Position numbers and translations under genes: made by a program | DNA from: Sphingomonas glacialis | GTDB taxonomy: Bacteria; Pseudomonadota; Alphaproteobacteria; Sphingomonadales; Sphingomonadaceae | DNA length: 64,000 nt | Direction: 5' to 3' | NCBI RefSeq assembly: GCF_006439055.1 | Contig: NZ_RCZC01000001.1 | Coordinates: 186,001 to 250,000, forward strand | In this document: piece by piece, positions 46,768-55,081 of the stretch | How the letters are laid out: the number at the start of each line of letters is the position of its first letter | Position numbering within the stretch: position 1 is the first letter of the stretch | Notes under the pieces: generated by a model | Database searches by the model: none | The model's input: only the letters and a program-made list of their open reading frames with translations | What the model was told of the DNA's origin: nothing

Positions 46768-48243
46768 TTACAACGTGATCGCGCCCTTCAGCCCGAGCAC
46801 CACGACCTCGTCGGCGCTGCGCACGCCGCCGGGGTGGTGGATCCACTGCACATTGGGCTGCAGCTCGAGCCACGGCAGCGGCGTCACGCTGTAATAGATT
46901 TCGGCGGCATATTCGGCGTCGCGCACCGGCGTGCCGGGGACCAGCCGGTCGGCGTCCGCCGCGCGCCCGTTGACGTTGGTCCGCCCGAACGCGACGCCGA
47001 GCACGTCGCCCGGCAGCCACGTCGCGAGCCCCTTGTAGAACACCCCGACCACCGCCTGATTGTCGGTCACCGCGGTCGCGCGGTCGGTCTGGGTGAAATT
47101 GGCGAACACGCCGAGCCCGTCGAGCGACTTGCCGTCCTTCGACTTGCCGGTGATCTGCTGCTGGACGCTGACATAGCCGCCATAGCGCCCCGAATGCTCG
47201 AGCGGGGCGAGCCCGGTGACGACGATCGGGCGGCGGTTGATGTCGAGATAGACGTCACTGCCATTGGCGGTCGTGTACCAGCCGCCGACCTTGTACGATC
47301 CGACATGGCCGCCATCGCCACCATGCGTCCACCCCGCCTCGAACGGGATTAGCACGCCCGTCGCGCCATGCCAGCGCGCGACGAAGAAATTGTTCTTCAG
47401 GTTGAGCGGATTGACCTCATAGACACCTGCCTGGACGTACACGCCGGGCCGCACATCGACATGCAGCCGCGTGCCCCACTGCCCTACCGGCCAGTTCTGC
47501 CAGTAATCGCCGACCAGATTGCCCGGCTGCGCGCCGCAGAAGGTGAGGTTCTGGAAGTGGCACGAGAAGACCGCGAAATCCGACCCCGGATTGGTGCGGC
47601 CGAGCTTGAGTTCGACCGAATCCCCGATCTTCTGTTCGTACCAGAGCTCGGTCACGCGCACCGTCTGCCCGCGGCCATAGACCTCCTGCACCTGCTGCAG
47701 CGTGTTGAGCCCGGCGACGTCGGACAGATTGTCGCCGCGCCGCCAGGTGAGCGTCGCCTGCAGCGTCCCGCCCTCGAGCCCGACGAGCTTGCCCATGTCG
47801 ACCTTCGCGCCGATGTCGAACTGCCCGGTCTCGGTGATCGCCTGATGCTTGCCGCCGGTCGGATTATATGCCGTCTCCGACGCATAGCGCGCCGACACAT
47901 CGACGCCGCGTTCGCCGAGCCAGGTGCGGCTGTTGCGCCAGTCGCCGAACAGGCCCGGCGGGGCCGCGCTCTGCGTATCGCCGATCTGCGAACCGGGCGA
48001 GGTATCGCGCTGGTGCAGCATGTGGTTGGGCACGTAGCGCTTGGCCGCGGCCTTAGCGGCGGTCGGGGCGGCAGGCGCGTCGGTCGCAGGCGTCTTGGTG
48101 TCGTTCGCGGTCGGCGCGGCGGGGGTGGTCGGTGGCGGTGCGGGCGCGCCGATATCGACCTGTTGCGCCATCGCAACCGCCGGCAGCAGCAGCGCGGCAA
48201 GCACGCCTGCCGCCGCGCTCGCATACAGTTTCCGAACGATCAT
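46768..48243 (-). CDS. OprB family carbohydrate-selective porin
   Basis: A 491-residue outer-membrane porin with signal peptide (MIVRKLYASAAAGVLAALLLPAVAMAQ). ATG 48243 is preferred over the adjacent GTG; GAGGCAAGGTG precedes it. A Pro/Thr/Ala linker covers about 30-65. The OprB core reads GLFGDWRNSRTWLGERGVDVSARYASETAYNPTGG, LTWRRGDNLSDVAGLNTLQQVQEVYGRGQTVRVTELWYEQ and EIYYSVTPLPWLELQPNVQWIHHPGG near the end. OprB proteins pass mono- and oligosaccharides. No sugar transporter is adjacent. Confidence 0.9.
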   Translation of the reverse strand: MIVRKLYASAAAGVLAALLLPAVAMAQQVDIGAPAPPPTTPAAPTANDTKTPATDAPAAPTAAKAAAKRYVPNHMLHQRDTSPGSQIGDTQSAAPPGLFGDWRNSRTWLGERGVDVSARYASETAYNPTGGKHQAITETGQFDIGAKVDMGKLVGLEGGTLQATLTWRRGDNLSDVAGLNTLQQVQEVYGRGQTVRVTELWYEQKIGDSVELKLGRTNPGSDFAVFSCHFQNLTFCGAQPGNLVGDYWQNWPVGQWGTRLHVDVRPGVYVQAGVYEVNPLNLKNNFFVARWHGATGVLIPFEAGWTHGGDGGHVGSYKVGGWYTTANGSDVYLDINRRPIVVTGLAPLEHSGRYGGYVSVQQQITGKSKDGKSLDGLGVFANFTQTDRATAVTDNQAVVGVFYKGLATWLPGDVLGVAFGRTNVNGRAADADRLVPGTPVRDAEYAAEIYYSVTPLPWLELQPNVQWIHHPGGVRSADEVVVLGLKGAITL

Positions 48244-48385
48244 CACCTTGCCTCACACCGAACCGATTCTGCGGGTCCGATGCAACGCAGCCGGCGCAAA
48301 GGATAGCCGAGATCCGGCCCCTGCGCGCCAATCGGCTGATTTCCCCCGGAATGTCGCGCTTATGTCACAGCCGGGTGGACGCGCC

Positions 48386-51300
48386 TCAGCGCGCCTGCAC
48401 CCGCCCGGTCCGCACCAGCTTGCCCCACCCCACGCTGCGCCCGCGCAACGCCTGGGTGATCGCTTTCAGCACGACATAATACATGATCTGGCGATAGCCG
48501 ATCCGCTGCGGGATCAGCAGCCACAGCAAGCGCCACTGCTCGCGCCGTTCGAGCGCGAAGGCGACCGTCGCCGCGAGCAGGTCGATCGCGGTGAACACCA
48601 GCCAGTAGAGCAGCATCTTGTCGACATCGTGCTGCGTCTGCGCCCAGCCATGCGCCTGCACCGCGATATAGGTCATCACGAAGCTGACGATCAGCGCCAG
48701 ATCGATGATCGGCGAGATCGCCGCAAAGACGATCTGGAACAGGATCGCCTGCGGCAACCCGACGCGCGCGAGGCCCGCCGGGCGGCCGGTCGCCATGATG
48801 CTGCCATGCTTCCACAGGCATTGCAGCGTGCCGAAGGCCCAGCGGAAGCGCTGCTTGGCGAGACCCTTTATCGTCTCGGGCGACTCGGTCCAGGCGACGG
48901 CGTACTGATCGTACGTCACCGCCCAGCCCGCCCGCTGGATCGCGATCGTCAGATCCTGATCCTCGGCGAGCGTATCGTCGGGATAGCCGCCGACCTGCTG
49001 GATCGCCGCCAGACGCCACGCGCCGACCGCGCCCGGCACCACCGTCATCGCGTTCATCCGCGCCAGCGCGCGCCGCTCGAGATTCTGCGCGGTGATATAT
49101 TCGACCGCCTGGAACTTGGTGAGCAGATTGACGCGATTGCCGACCTTCGCATTGCCAGCGACCGCACCGATCTTCGGATCGGCGAACCAGCGCGCAAGCC
49201 GTGCGATGGTGGTCGGCTCGAACTGCGTATCGGCATCGAGCGCGATCACGATCTCGCCCGTCGCCAGTTCGAGCGCGCGGTTGAGCGCACGCGCCTTCCC
49301 GCCATTCTCGAGCGTCAGCAGCCGCACGCGCGGATCGCCCGCGAACGCCGACGTCACGACTTCGCTCGTATCGTCGCTCGATCCGTCGTCGATCACGATC
49401 ACCTCGATCCGCACGTCGGTCGAGGCGAGCACGCCGCGCACCGCGCGTTCGATCACCAGCTCCTCGTTGAACGCCGGGATCATCACCGTGACGAAGCGGG
49501 TGGGGTCGATCGGCGGGAACACCGTCTTGCCCTCGCGCCGCGCCTGGATCAGCGCGAGCGCCGACAGGATGATCGCCCGCGCAATGCCGATGCTGATCGC
49601 GAAGAAGAACAGCCAGCCGAGCGCGATCACGCCGCCGCCGAGCACCGAAAAGATGAACAGGTCGGTTTCCGCCGCGGCGCGGTCGGCGGGCGACAGCGTC
49701 GGCATCGCGACCGACTTGGGGATCCCGGCAAGCGTCGAGACGGGCACGAAGGTGTAGCCCTTGGCGCGCAGCTGGTCGATGATCACCGGAAGCGCCGCCA
49801 CCGTCTCCGACCGGTCGCCACCGGCGTCGTGGAGCAGCACGATGTTGCGGCTGCACTGCGGGTCGGGGTTCGACATGTCGCACTTGCCCTTGGGGTCGGT
49901 GACCTCGTCGATCGTGTCGTCGATGATGTTCTGCACCCCGGGGCGCTTCCAGTCGCCCGGATCGACGTGCAGGCCGACCGAGATATAGCCGCGATCCTGC
50001 GCCATCAGCGCCGGGTCGATTTCGTCGGCGGTGCTCGGCTCGGCATCGCCGAAATAGGGTGCGCGGAACAGCCGCAACGTGTGCCCGGTAAACGCCTGGA
50101 ACAGCCGCTGCGTGGTGTTGAGCTGGAAGGTCGTCTCGGACTGCGTCGCGCCCGCCAGATTGGGATGGGTATAGGTATGGCTGCCGATCTCATGCCCCTC
50201 GGCCACCATCCGGTTGATCAGGCTGCGCTGCGTCAGCACGTTCTCGCCGATCACGAAGAAGGTGCCGGGCACTTTCTTGGCCTTGAGGATGTCGAGGATC
50301 TTGGGCGTCCAGGTCGGATCGGGACCGTCATCGAAGGTCAGCGCGACGAGCCCCGGCTTGTAGCCGGTGCGCGCGACGACATAGGGCGAGGGCAGCGTCT
50401 GGAAGGTGACGTTGCCGATCGCGCCGTCCTTGGTCGTTTGCGTACGGCGCACGCCCTTGACCGGCACGCCCGCGATCTTGAGGATCTCGCCGCTGCCATC
50501 GATATCGACATCGGTACCCGCCGGAATATTCTCGATCACCGAAGCCGCGGGCAAGGTGCGGTGCGCCCGCCCGAAGATCGACCACAGCCCCGGATCTTCC
50601 GCCCCGAGCCGCCACAGCCCGATCCCGCTCAGCCCGACCTTCTGCAGCCAGCGCATCTGGTTGTACGCCGAGGCCGCATCGAGCATCCACACGACGTGGC
50701 GGCTGCCCGCTTCCTCATAGGCGAAGCCGGTGTTGCCGCTTTGCGGATCGAAGGTCGGCATCGCGCTCGATTCGCGCGCGGCTTCCCATGCTTCGTCGAT
50801 CGCGAGCGGTTCGCCGGTGCCGTCATGCCAGTTATAGGCGTAATTGCCGATCGCGACGACGATCTTGTCGCGCGGCACATCGCGCACCGCCCGCGAGACC
50901 GATTGCTCGAACCAGCTTTGCGACGCGATCGGGCCCGCCTCGCCGCTGGTCTCATGCTGGTCGTACGCCATCAGCACGACGCGATCGACCACCTTGGCGA
51001 AGGCGCCGATGTTCCAGCCGCCTTCCTCGTCGGCGGCACCGACGGGAACCGCGATGCCGATCACCCAGTTGCGTTTGGCAAAGCGCGCCTTGGTCTCGCG
51101 CAGGAAGGTCAGGAAGTCCTGCTGGCCCTTGGGCGAGAGTTCCTCGAAGTCGAAGAACGCGCCCCCGGCCCCGTTCGCCGCGAGCCACGGCTCGAGCGTG
51201 TCGAGGAATTTCTTGCGCAGCTTGGGGTCGCGCAGCAGCGCTTCCATGCCGGCCGCATCCCAATTCCCGTCGATCGCATTCTGGATCATCGGCAGGATCA

Positions 51301-51766
51301 GCGGGCGCGGGTTCGCGCGGTTGATGATCTCGCGGCCCGCGGTGTCACGGAACACGGTGATGTGATGGTTGGGGCCGGATACCGACACCCAGCCCGGCAC
51401 GAGCCAGTCGAGCTCGCCGATATGGCGGCGGAGCGACGCGGTCGAGGACGGATCCCATGGCACGTGGAATGCGATCGCGAGCGGCTGGTCGACCCCGACG
51501 CCGCGCGCAGGTGCACCGAGCAGCCGCGCATAGCCGGTGAGTCCGTGGCGCGCACGGCGCAGCAGCGGCTCGTGCGGCGGCGGCAATTTGGTGATCGCGG
51601 CGTGTTCGGCCTCGACCGGCAGCAAGGGCGCGCGCGGCACCGCGCCGATCGAAATCGCGAGCGCCGCCACCGCCATCACCACGAGCAGGACGAAGGCGAC
51701 CACCGCCATCGCAAACCGCCGGCGCCGCCGCCCCGATGCATCATAGAAAACGGGAGCGCGGCTCAT
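48386..51766 (-). CDS. three-domain fusion: GH18-like, polysaccharide deacetylase (NodB), GT2 processive glycosyltransferase
   Basis: A 1126-residue protein starting at ATG 51766 (MSRAPVFYDASGRRRRRF). Order: one N-terminal transmembrane helix (about 17-40); a GH18-like domain (about 75-410) with FFDFEEL near 205, retaining the last Asp-x-Glu of the family motif, and VLMAYDQHE near 265; a NodB deacetylase (about 470-670) with TFDDGPDPTW and GSHTYTHPN metal ligands; one or two helices near 725; a GT2 domain (about 755-1000) with PAFNEELVI, DDGSSDDT, ALDADTQF, TLAEDQD and QRFRW; then C-terminal helices. A machine for synthesising, deacetylating and trimming a beta-linked amino sugar polymer at the inner membrane is inferred. 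Confidence 0.88.
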   Translation of the reverse strand: MSRAPVFYDASGRRRRRFAMAVVAFVLLVVMAVAALAISIGAVPRAPLLPVEAEHAAITKLPPPHEPLLRRARHGLTGYARLLGAPARGVGVDQPLAIAFHVPWDPSSTASLRRHIGELDWLVPGWVSVSGPNHHITVFRDTAGREIINRANPRPLILPMIQNAIDGNWDAAGMEALLRDPKLRKKFLDTLEPWLAANGAGGAFFDFEELSPKGQQDFLTFLRETKARFAKRNWVIGIAVPVGAADEEGGWNIGAFAKVVDRVVLMAYDQHETSGEAGPIASQSWFEQSVSRAVRDVPRDKIVVAIGNYAYNWHDGTGEPLAIDEAWEAARESSAMPTFDPQSGNTGFAYEEAGSRHVVWMLDAASAYNQMRWLQKVGLSGIGLWRLGAEDPGLWSIFGRAHRTLPAASVIENIPAGTDVDIDGSGEILKIAGVPVKGVRRTQTTKDGAIGNVTFQTLPSPYVVARTGYKPGLVALTFDDGPDPTWTPKILDILKAKKVPGTFFVIGENVLTQRSLINRMVAEGHEIGSHTYTHPNLAGATQSETTFQLNTTQRLFQAFTGHTLRLFRAPYFGDAEPSTADEIDPALMAQDRGYISVGLHVDPGDWKRPGVQNIIDDTIDEVTDPKGKCDMSNPDPQCSRNIVLLHDAGGDRSETVAALPVIIDQLRAKGYTFVPVSTLAGIPKSVAMPTLSPADRAAAETDLFIFSVLGGGVIALGWLFFFAISIGIARAIILSALALIQARREGKTVFPPIDPTRFVTVMIPAFNEELVIERAVRGVLASTDVRIEVIVIDDGSSDDTSEVVTSAFAGDPRVRLLTLENGGKARALNRALELATGEIVIALDADTQFEPTTIARLARWFADPKIGAVAGNAKVGNRVNLLTKFQAVEYITAQNLERRALARMNAMTVVPGAVGAWRLAAIQQVGGYPDDTLAEDQDLTIAIQRAGWAVTYDQYAVAWTESPETIKGLAKQRFRWAFGTLQCLWKHGSIMATGRPAGLARVGLPQAILFQIVFAAISPIIDLALIVSFVMTYIAVQAHGWAQTQHDVDKMLLYWLVFTAIDLLAATVAFALERREQWRLLWLLIPQRIGYRQIMYYVVLKAITQALRGRSVGWGKLVRTGRVQAR

Positions 51767-51962
51767 GCGGTCGGTGTCCTCGGGTAGAATAGAATAGGCT
51801 CGCATCGGGTGTTTGGCATGGCGCAATCGCGACGCCAAGGTGACAAACGCTTCATCTGAGCGAACAGAGTTTGCGACGGTGCCACATTCGGGCGCGCAGT
51901 CGCTTCACGATCAGGGTATCGGCCGGAGACAGGCTCACGGCGCTTCGGGGCCAATGCTGCAA

Positions 51963-52039
51963 TGGTCGGGGCGATAGGATTCGAACCTACGACCCCTGGA
52001 CCCCGAGACCAGTGCGCTACCAGACTGCGCCACGCCCCG
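51963..52039 (-). tRNA. tRNA-Pro (CGG)
   Basis: 77-nt gene with acceptor CGGGGCG / CGCCCCG, D-arm GGCGCAGTCTGGTAGCGC, anticodon loop CTCGGGG giving CGG, T-arm GTAGGTTCGAATCCTAT, and encoded CCA. The closing pair of the anticodon stem (31:39) reads T-T, a mismatch. Confidence 0.95.
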
Positions 52040-52146
52040 ACACATTGCAGGGCGCAGCGCGTAGACCCACGCCTCGCGACTATCAAGCGGAAAATCGCCT
52101 TGGCCGCGCGCAATGCTCGACGCTGGCGCAATCGCGCTGCTACGCG

Positions 52147-52725
52147 ATGGGTATGACCACCCTCGAAATCCTGGCGTTCGGGCTCGGGCTCGCCAATGTC
52201 ACGCTCGTCGTGCTGCGCAGCATCTGGAACTATGTGTTCGGGTTGGCGATGGTCGCGCTCTATGCGGTGATCTTCGTCGATGCGAAGCTCTACAGCGATG
52301 CGCTGCTGCAGGTGTTCTTCTTCGTGGTGCAGATTTACGGCTGGTGGAATTGGGCACACGTAAAGGCGCAAACCGGCGAGATCGCGGTCGGCACCTTGCC
52401 CAACCGCGAGCGCATCGTCTGGCTGGCGGCGGCTGCGGCGGGCAGCGCGGGCTGGGGCTATGCGATGTTCCGCTTCACCGATGCGTCGTTTCCCTGGCTC
52501 GATGCGACGCTCGCGATCGTCAGCGTCGTCGCCCAGATCCTGCAGTCGCGTCGCAAGCTCGAGAGCTGGTGGCTGTGGATCGCGGTCGATATCGGCTCGG
52601 TCGCTTTGTATGCCGCCAAGGGATTGAAGCTGACGATGCTGCTCTACACGATCTTCCTCGTGCTCGCGATCTGGGGGCTGATCGACTGGCGCCGCGTCGC
52701 GCGACGCACGGCGCTGGCGGTATGA
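52147..52725 (+). CDS. pnuC: nicotinamide riboside transporter PnuC
   Basis: A 192-residue inner-membrane carrier (PF04973). Visible are SIWNYVFGLAMVALYAVIFVDAKLYSDALLQVFFFVVQIYGWWNW, the Trp-rich central helix pair typical of PnuC, and QSRRKLESWWLWIAVDIGSVALYAAKGL. It starts at ATG 52147 or, two codons on, 52153. The overlap ATGA with the next gene, a NadR-like kinase, supports uptake with phosphorylation trapping of nicotinamide riboside. Confidence 0.92.
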   Translation: MGMTTLEILAFGLGLANVTLVVLRSIWNYVFGLAMVALYAVIFVDAKLYSDALLQVFFFVVQIYGWWNWAHVKAQTGEIAVGTLPNRERIVWLAAAAAGSAGWGYAMFRFTDASFPWLDATLAIVSVVAQILQSRRKLESWWLWIAVDIGSVALYAAKGLKLTMLLYTIFLVLAIWGLIDWRRVARRTALAV

Positions 52726-53255
52726 GCACGATCTGCCTGCACGGGCCGGAAAGCACCGGAAAATCGACGCTGATCCCGCAGCTCGCCGCGCATTTCGACA
52801 CGATCTTCGTGCCCGAATACGGCCGCACCTTCGCCGAGACGCACGGGACCGACTTCACCATGGCCGATCTGGTCGGGATCGCGCAGCAGCACGATGCGCA
52901 GACGCGCGCGGCGCTGGCGACGGGGGCCGATCCGCTGTTGCTCGATACCGATCCGTTGATGACCGCGGTGTGGGCCGACATGCTGTTCGGTCGCCGCGAT
53001 CCGTGGTTCGACGCATGGCGCGGCACCGCCGACCTGTATCTGCTGCTCGATATCGATCTGCCGTGGATCGACGACGGCACGCGGATGTTCGGCAGCAAGG
53101 TCGAACGCCAGCGCTTCTTCGATCTCTCGCGCGCTGAACTCGATCGGCGTGGGCTCAGCTATGCGATCGTCGGCGGCCAGGGCCCCGCGCGCCGCGCCGC
53201 CGCGCTGGCGGCGATCGCGGCGGCGGGGCTCGGTAGGATCAGCCCTTCGCCTTGA
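52722..53255 (+). CDS. NadR-like ribosylnicotinamide kinase (AAA ATPase)
   Basis: A 177-residue P-loop protein: Walker A HGPESTGKSTL, the PEYGRTFAETHG motif shared with the C-terminal kinase domain of NadR, and LLLDTDPLMTAVWADMLFG. It lacks the NadR regulator and adenylyltransferase domains. Translationally coupled to pnuC, it would phosphorylate imported nicotinamide riboside to NMN. Its last 17 bp overlap the 3' end of the convergent peroxiredoxin gene. Confidence 0.88.
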   Translation: MSTICLHGPESTGKSTLIPQLAAHFDTIFVPEYGRTFAETHGTDFTMADLVGIAQQHDAQTRAALATGADPLLLDTDPLMTAVWADMLFGRRDPWFDAWRGTADLYLLLDIDLPWIDDGTRMFGSKVERQRFFDLSRAELDRRGLSYAIVGGQGPARRAAALAAIAAAGLGRISPSP

Positions 53256-53778
53256 GTGCCTTCACCGCGGCGAGCGTGCCGGTGATGTGCCCGGCGGGCT
53301 GCATCTCGGACAGGACATAGGCGATCTTGCCGTTCTTGCCGATCACGTACGACGTGCGGTTGGTCCAGCCGGCCTTTTGCGGCAGCGCGACGTCATAGCC
53401 CGAGATCGTCGCCGGGGTCGCGAGACCGACCGGGAACTTGTCGCGGCATTCGACCGAGGAGAATTCCTTGATCCGCTCGGCATTGCCCGCGGTCAGGCCG
53501 ATCAGCGTCGCACCCTGCTTGGTGAAATCGTCGGCGGCCTCGGCAAAGGCATGCGCCTCGGCGGTGCAGCCCGAGGTGAAAGCGGCCGGGAAGAAGTAGA
53601 GCACGACCGGCCCCTTCTTCAGCGCTGCGGCGAGCGAGAAGGGATGCGTCTTGCCGGCGAGCGCGGCTTCGGTCGAAAAGTTCGGTGCGGTATCGCCGAC
53701 CTTGAGCGCAGCGCTGGCAGGCGCGGCGGCGAGGAGGGCGGCGGTGGCAGCGGCGATAAGCGGAACAGCGAACTTCAT
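53239..53778 (-). CDS. exported peroxiredoxin (AhpC/TSA, Bcp-like)
   Basis: A 179-residue thioredoxin-fold protein with signal peptide MKFAVPLIAAATAALLAAAPASA, placing it in the periplasm. The active-site segment is VVLYFFPAAFTSGCTAEAHAF with the peroxidatic Cys after Thr-Ser-Gly; ordinary Bcp has P-x-x-x-T-x-x-C in the same place, so the Cys is conserved. It would reduce peroxides using an unknown periplasmic thiol donor. The ATG at 53778 follows GGAGACGATGCC. Confidence 0.9.
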   Translation of the reverse strand: MKFAVPLIAAATAALLAAAPASAALKVGDTAPNFSTEAALAGKTHPFSLAAALKKGPVVLYFFPAAFTSGCTAEAHAFAEAADDFTKQGATLIGLTAGNAERIKEFSSVECRDKFPVGLATPATISGYDVALPQKAGWTNRTSYVIGKNGKIAYVLSEMQPAGHITGTLAAVKALKAKG

Positions 53779-53851
53779 GGCATCGTCTCCTGGGATAGTG
53801 CCGCACCCTATCCCGACGCTGAGCGCACCGCCAGCACGATCACCACCCCGC

Positions 53852-53947
53852 CGTCACCCCGGCCTTGTGCCGGGGTCCACCGTGTCGCGTATACTCCGCG
53901 CGAAGGATGCGCGGCCCGGTGGACCCCGGGACGAGCCCGGGGTGACG
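53852..53947. repeat. 96-bp paired-hairpin repeat, copy 4
   Basis: Left arm type a (CCCCGGCCTTGTGCCGGGG), right arm type b (CCCCGGGACGAGCCCGGGG), 96 bp as in the other copies, between the peroxiredoxin and CsgG-like genes. Confidence 0.9.
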
Positions 53948-53961
53948 GAGACGGTGGAACT

Positions 53962-54930
53962 CTACCGCGAAGGCGCAAGCTTGGTGTTGAGCACCCAGCC
54001 GACATTGTCGTTCTCGTCGGCGACTTCCCACCACATGCCGTTCTTGTTGCCGGTCGGATAGACGATCGCCCCGGGCGGCAACGACCGCACCACCTTGCCT
54101 GCCGCATTCGCCGCGCTGCGCATCGCGACCGGGCCTTGCGTCGTGAAGGTCTTGGCGGGCGATGCCTCGGCGGTGCCGGTGTCGCCGGGATTGGTATAGC
54201 CGAGTTCGGTGACGAGCTTGCTGTACGCCTGGATGAAGGCGAGCGTCACGATCCGCCCGATATCGGTATTGTCATACCCCCCGCCGACCACACCGCCGCC
54301 GACGCCGCCGCCGAACACCCCGCCACCGCCGCCGAAGCTCAGGCTGTTCTTGGCGGCATAGCCGTCCTCGGTCGCGAGCGTCTCGGTCGTGCGGACGTTG
54401 GTGATCGACAGCACGACATTGGCTTCCATCTTGCGGCTGCGCACCCCGCCGACGAGGCCGCCGATCGGGCCGCCGAGCAGCCCGCCGATACCCGCCGCGA
54501 CGCCGCTGCCGCTGGCATTGCTGTTCGCGCCCTGGACTTCGGCCTGGAGCACGTAATCGGCCGCCTTGATCTGCCCTTGGCCGACATTGGCGCCGCGCTG
54601 CAGCCCGAGATCGCCGCCGATGTCGCGCTCGCGCTGCGCCGCCTGCAACCCGCTGCCGCGATCGACGAGGTTGAAGCAACCCGACCGCGCGACCAGCACC
54701 TTGAGCAGCTTCTGCGGCGGCGCCAGATTGTACTGCGTCCAGCCGCGCGAATCGTCGCCGTCGACGATCGAGATCGTGCCATGCTTGCGCGGGCAGCGCG
54801 GCACGTCGTTCATCGTCGCTTCCTGGAGCTTCTGCGTGCCCGACGGCTTGGCCAGGCGCTGCGCCCCCACCTGCATCGGTACGCCCGCCAACACCGCCGC
54901 AATCGCCACACCGGCCAAGACTTTTGCCAT
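53962..54930 (-). CDS. CsgG/HfaB-family protein with C-terminal SH3-like domain
   Basis: A 322-residue exported protein starting at ATG 54930 (MAKVLAGVAIAAVLAGVPMQVGAQ). The core resembles the CsgG curli-secretion family: LLKVLVARSGCFNLVDRGSGLQAAQRERD, ADYVLQAEVQGA, and RKMEANVVLSITNVRTTETLATEDGYA. A glycine-rich loop (FGGGGGVFGGGVGGGVVGG) lies near 205-225, and a bacterial SH3-like end (SLPPGAIVYPTGNKNGMWWEVADENDNVGWV) at about 275-320. No curli genes are nearby. It lacks a lipobox cysteine, unlike CsgG itself. Confidence 0.78.
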   Translation of the reverse strand: MAKVLAGVAIAAVLAGVPMQVGAQRLAKPSGTQKLQEATMNDVPRCPRKHGTISIVDGDDSRGWTQYNLAPPQKLLKVLVARSGCFNLVDRGSGLQAAQRERDIGGDLGLQRGANVGQGQIKAADYVLQAEVQGANSNASGSGVAAGIGGLLGGPIGGLVGGVRSRKMEANVVLSITNVRTTETLATEDGYAAKNSLSFGGGGGVFGGGVGGGVVGGGYDNTDIGRIVTLAFIQAYSKLVTELGYTNPGDTGTAEASPAKTFTTQGPVAMRSAANAAGKVVRSLPPGAIVYPTGNKNGMWWEVADENDNVGWVLNTKLAPSR

Positions 54931-55081
54931 AATACCCCCGTACAGATTCGTTACGGCGGCAATATCCCATTCACACCACCCGGCATAGGCGTATTGCGGC
55001 GACACCGACGGGCTTTGTGCGCGGGCGCGTGCGATGCTATGGGCCGCCTTTCCTTTCCGCAGCACTTATCCGGGCGAATTC

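Noticed and set aside
48041..51787. 1248-codon plus-strand open frame opposite the GH18-NodB-GT2 gene
   Set aside because: Composition is Arg/Asp/His-rich shadow; the minus strand holds clear catalytic motifs.
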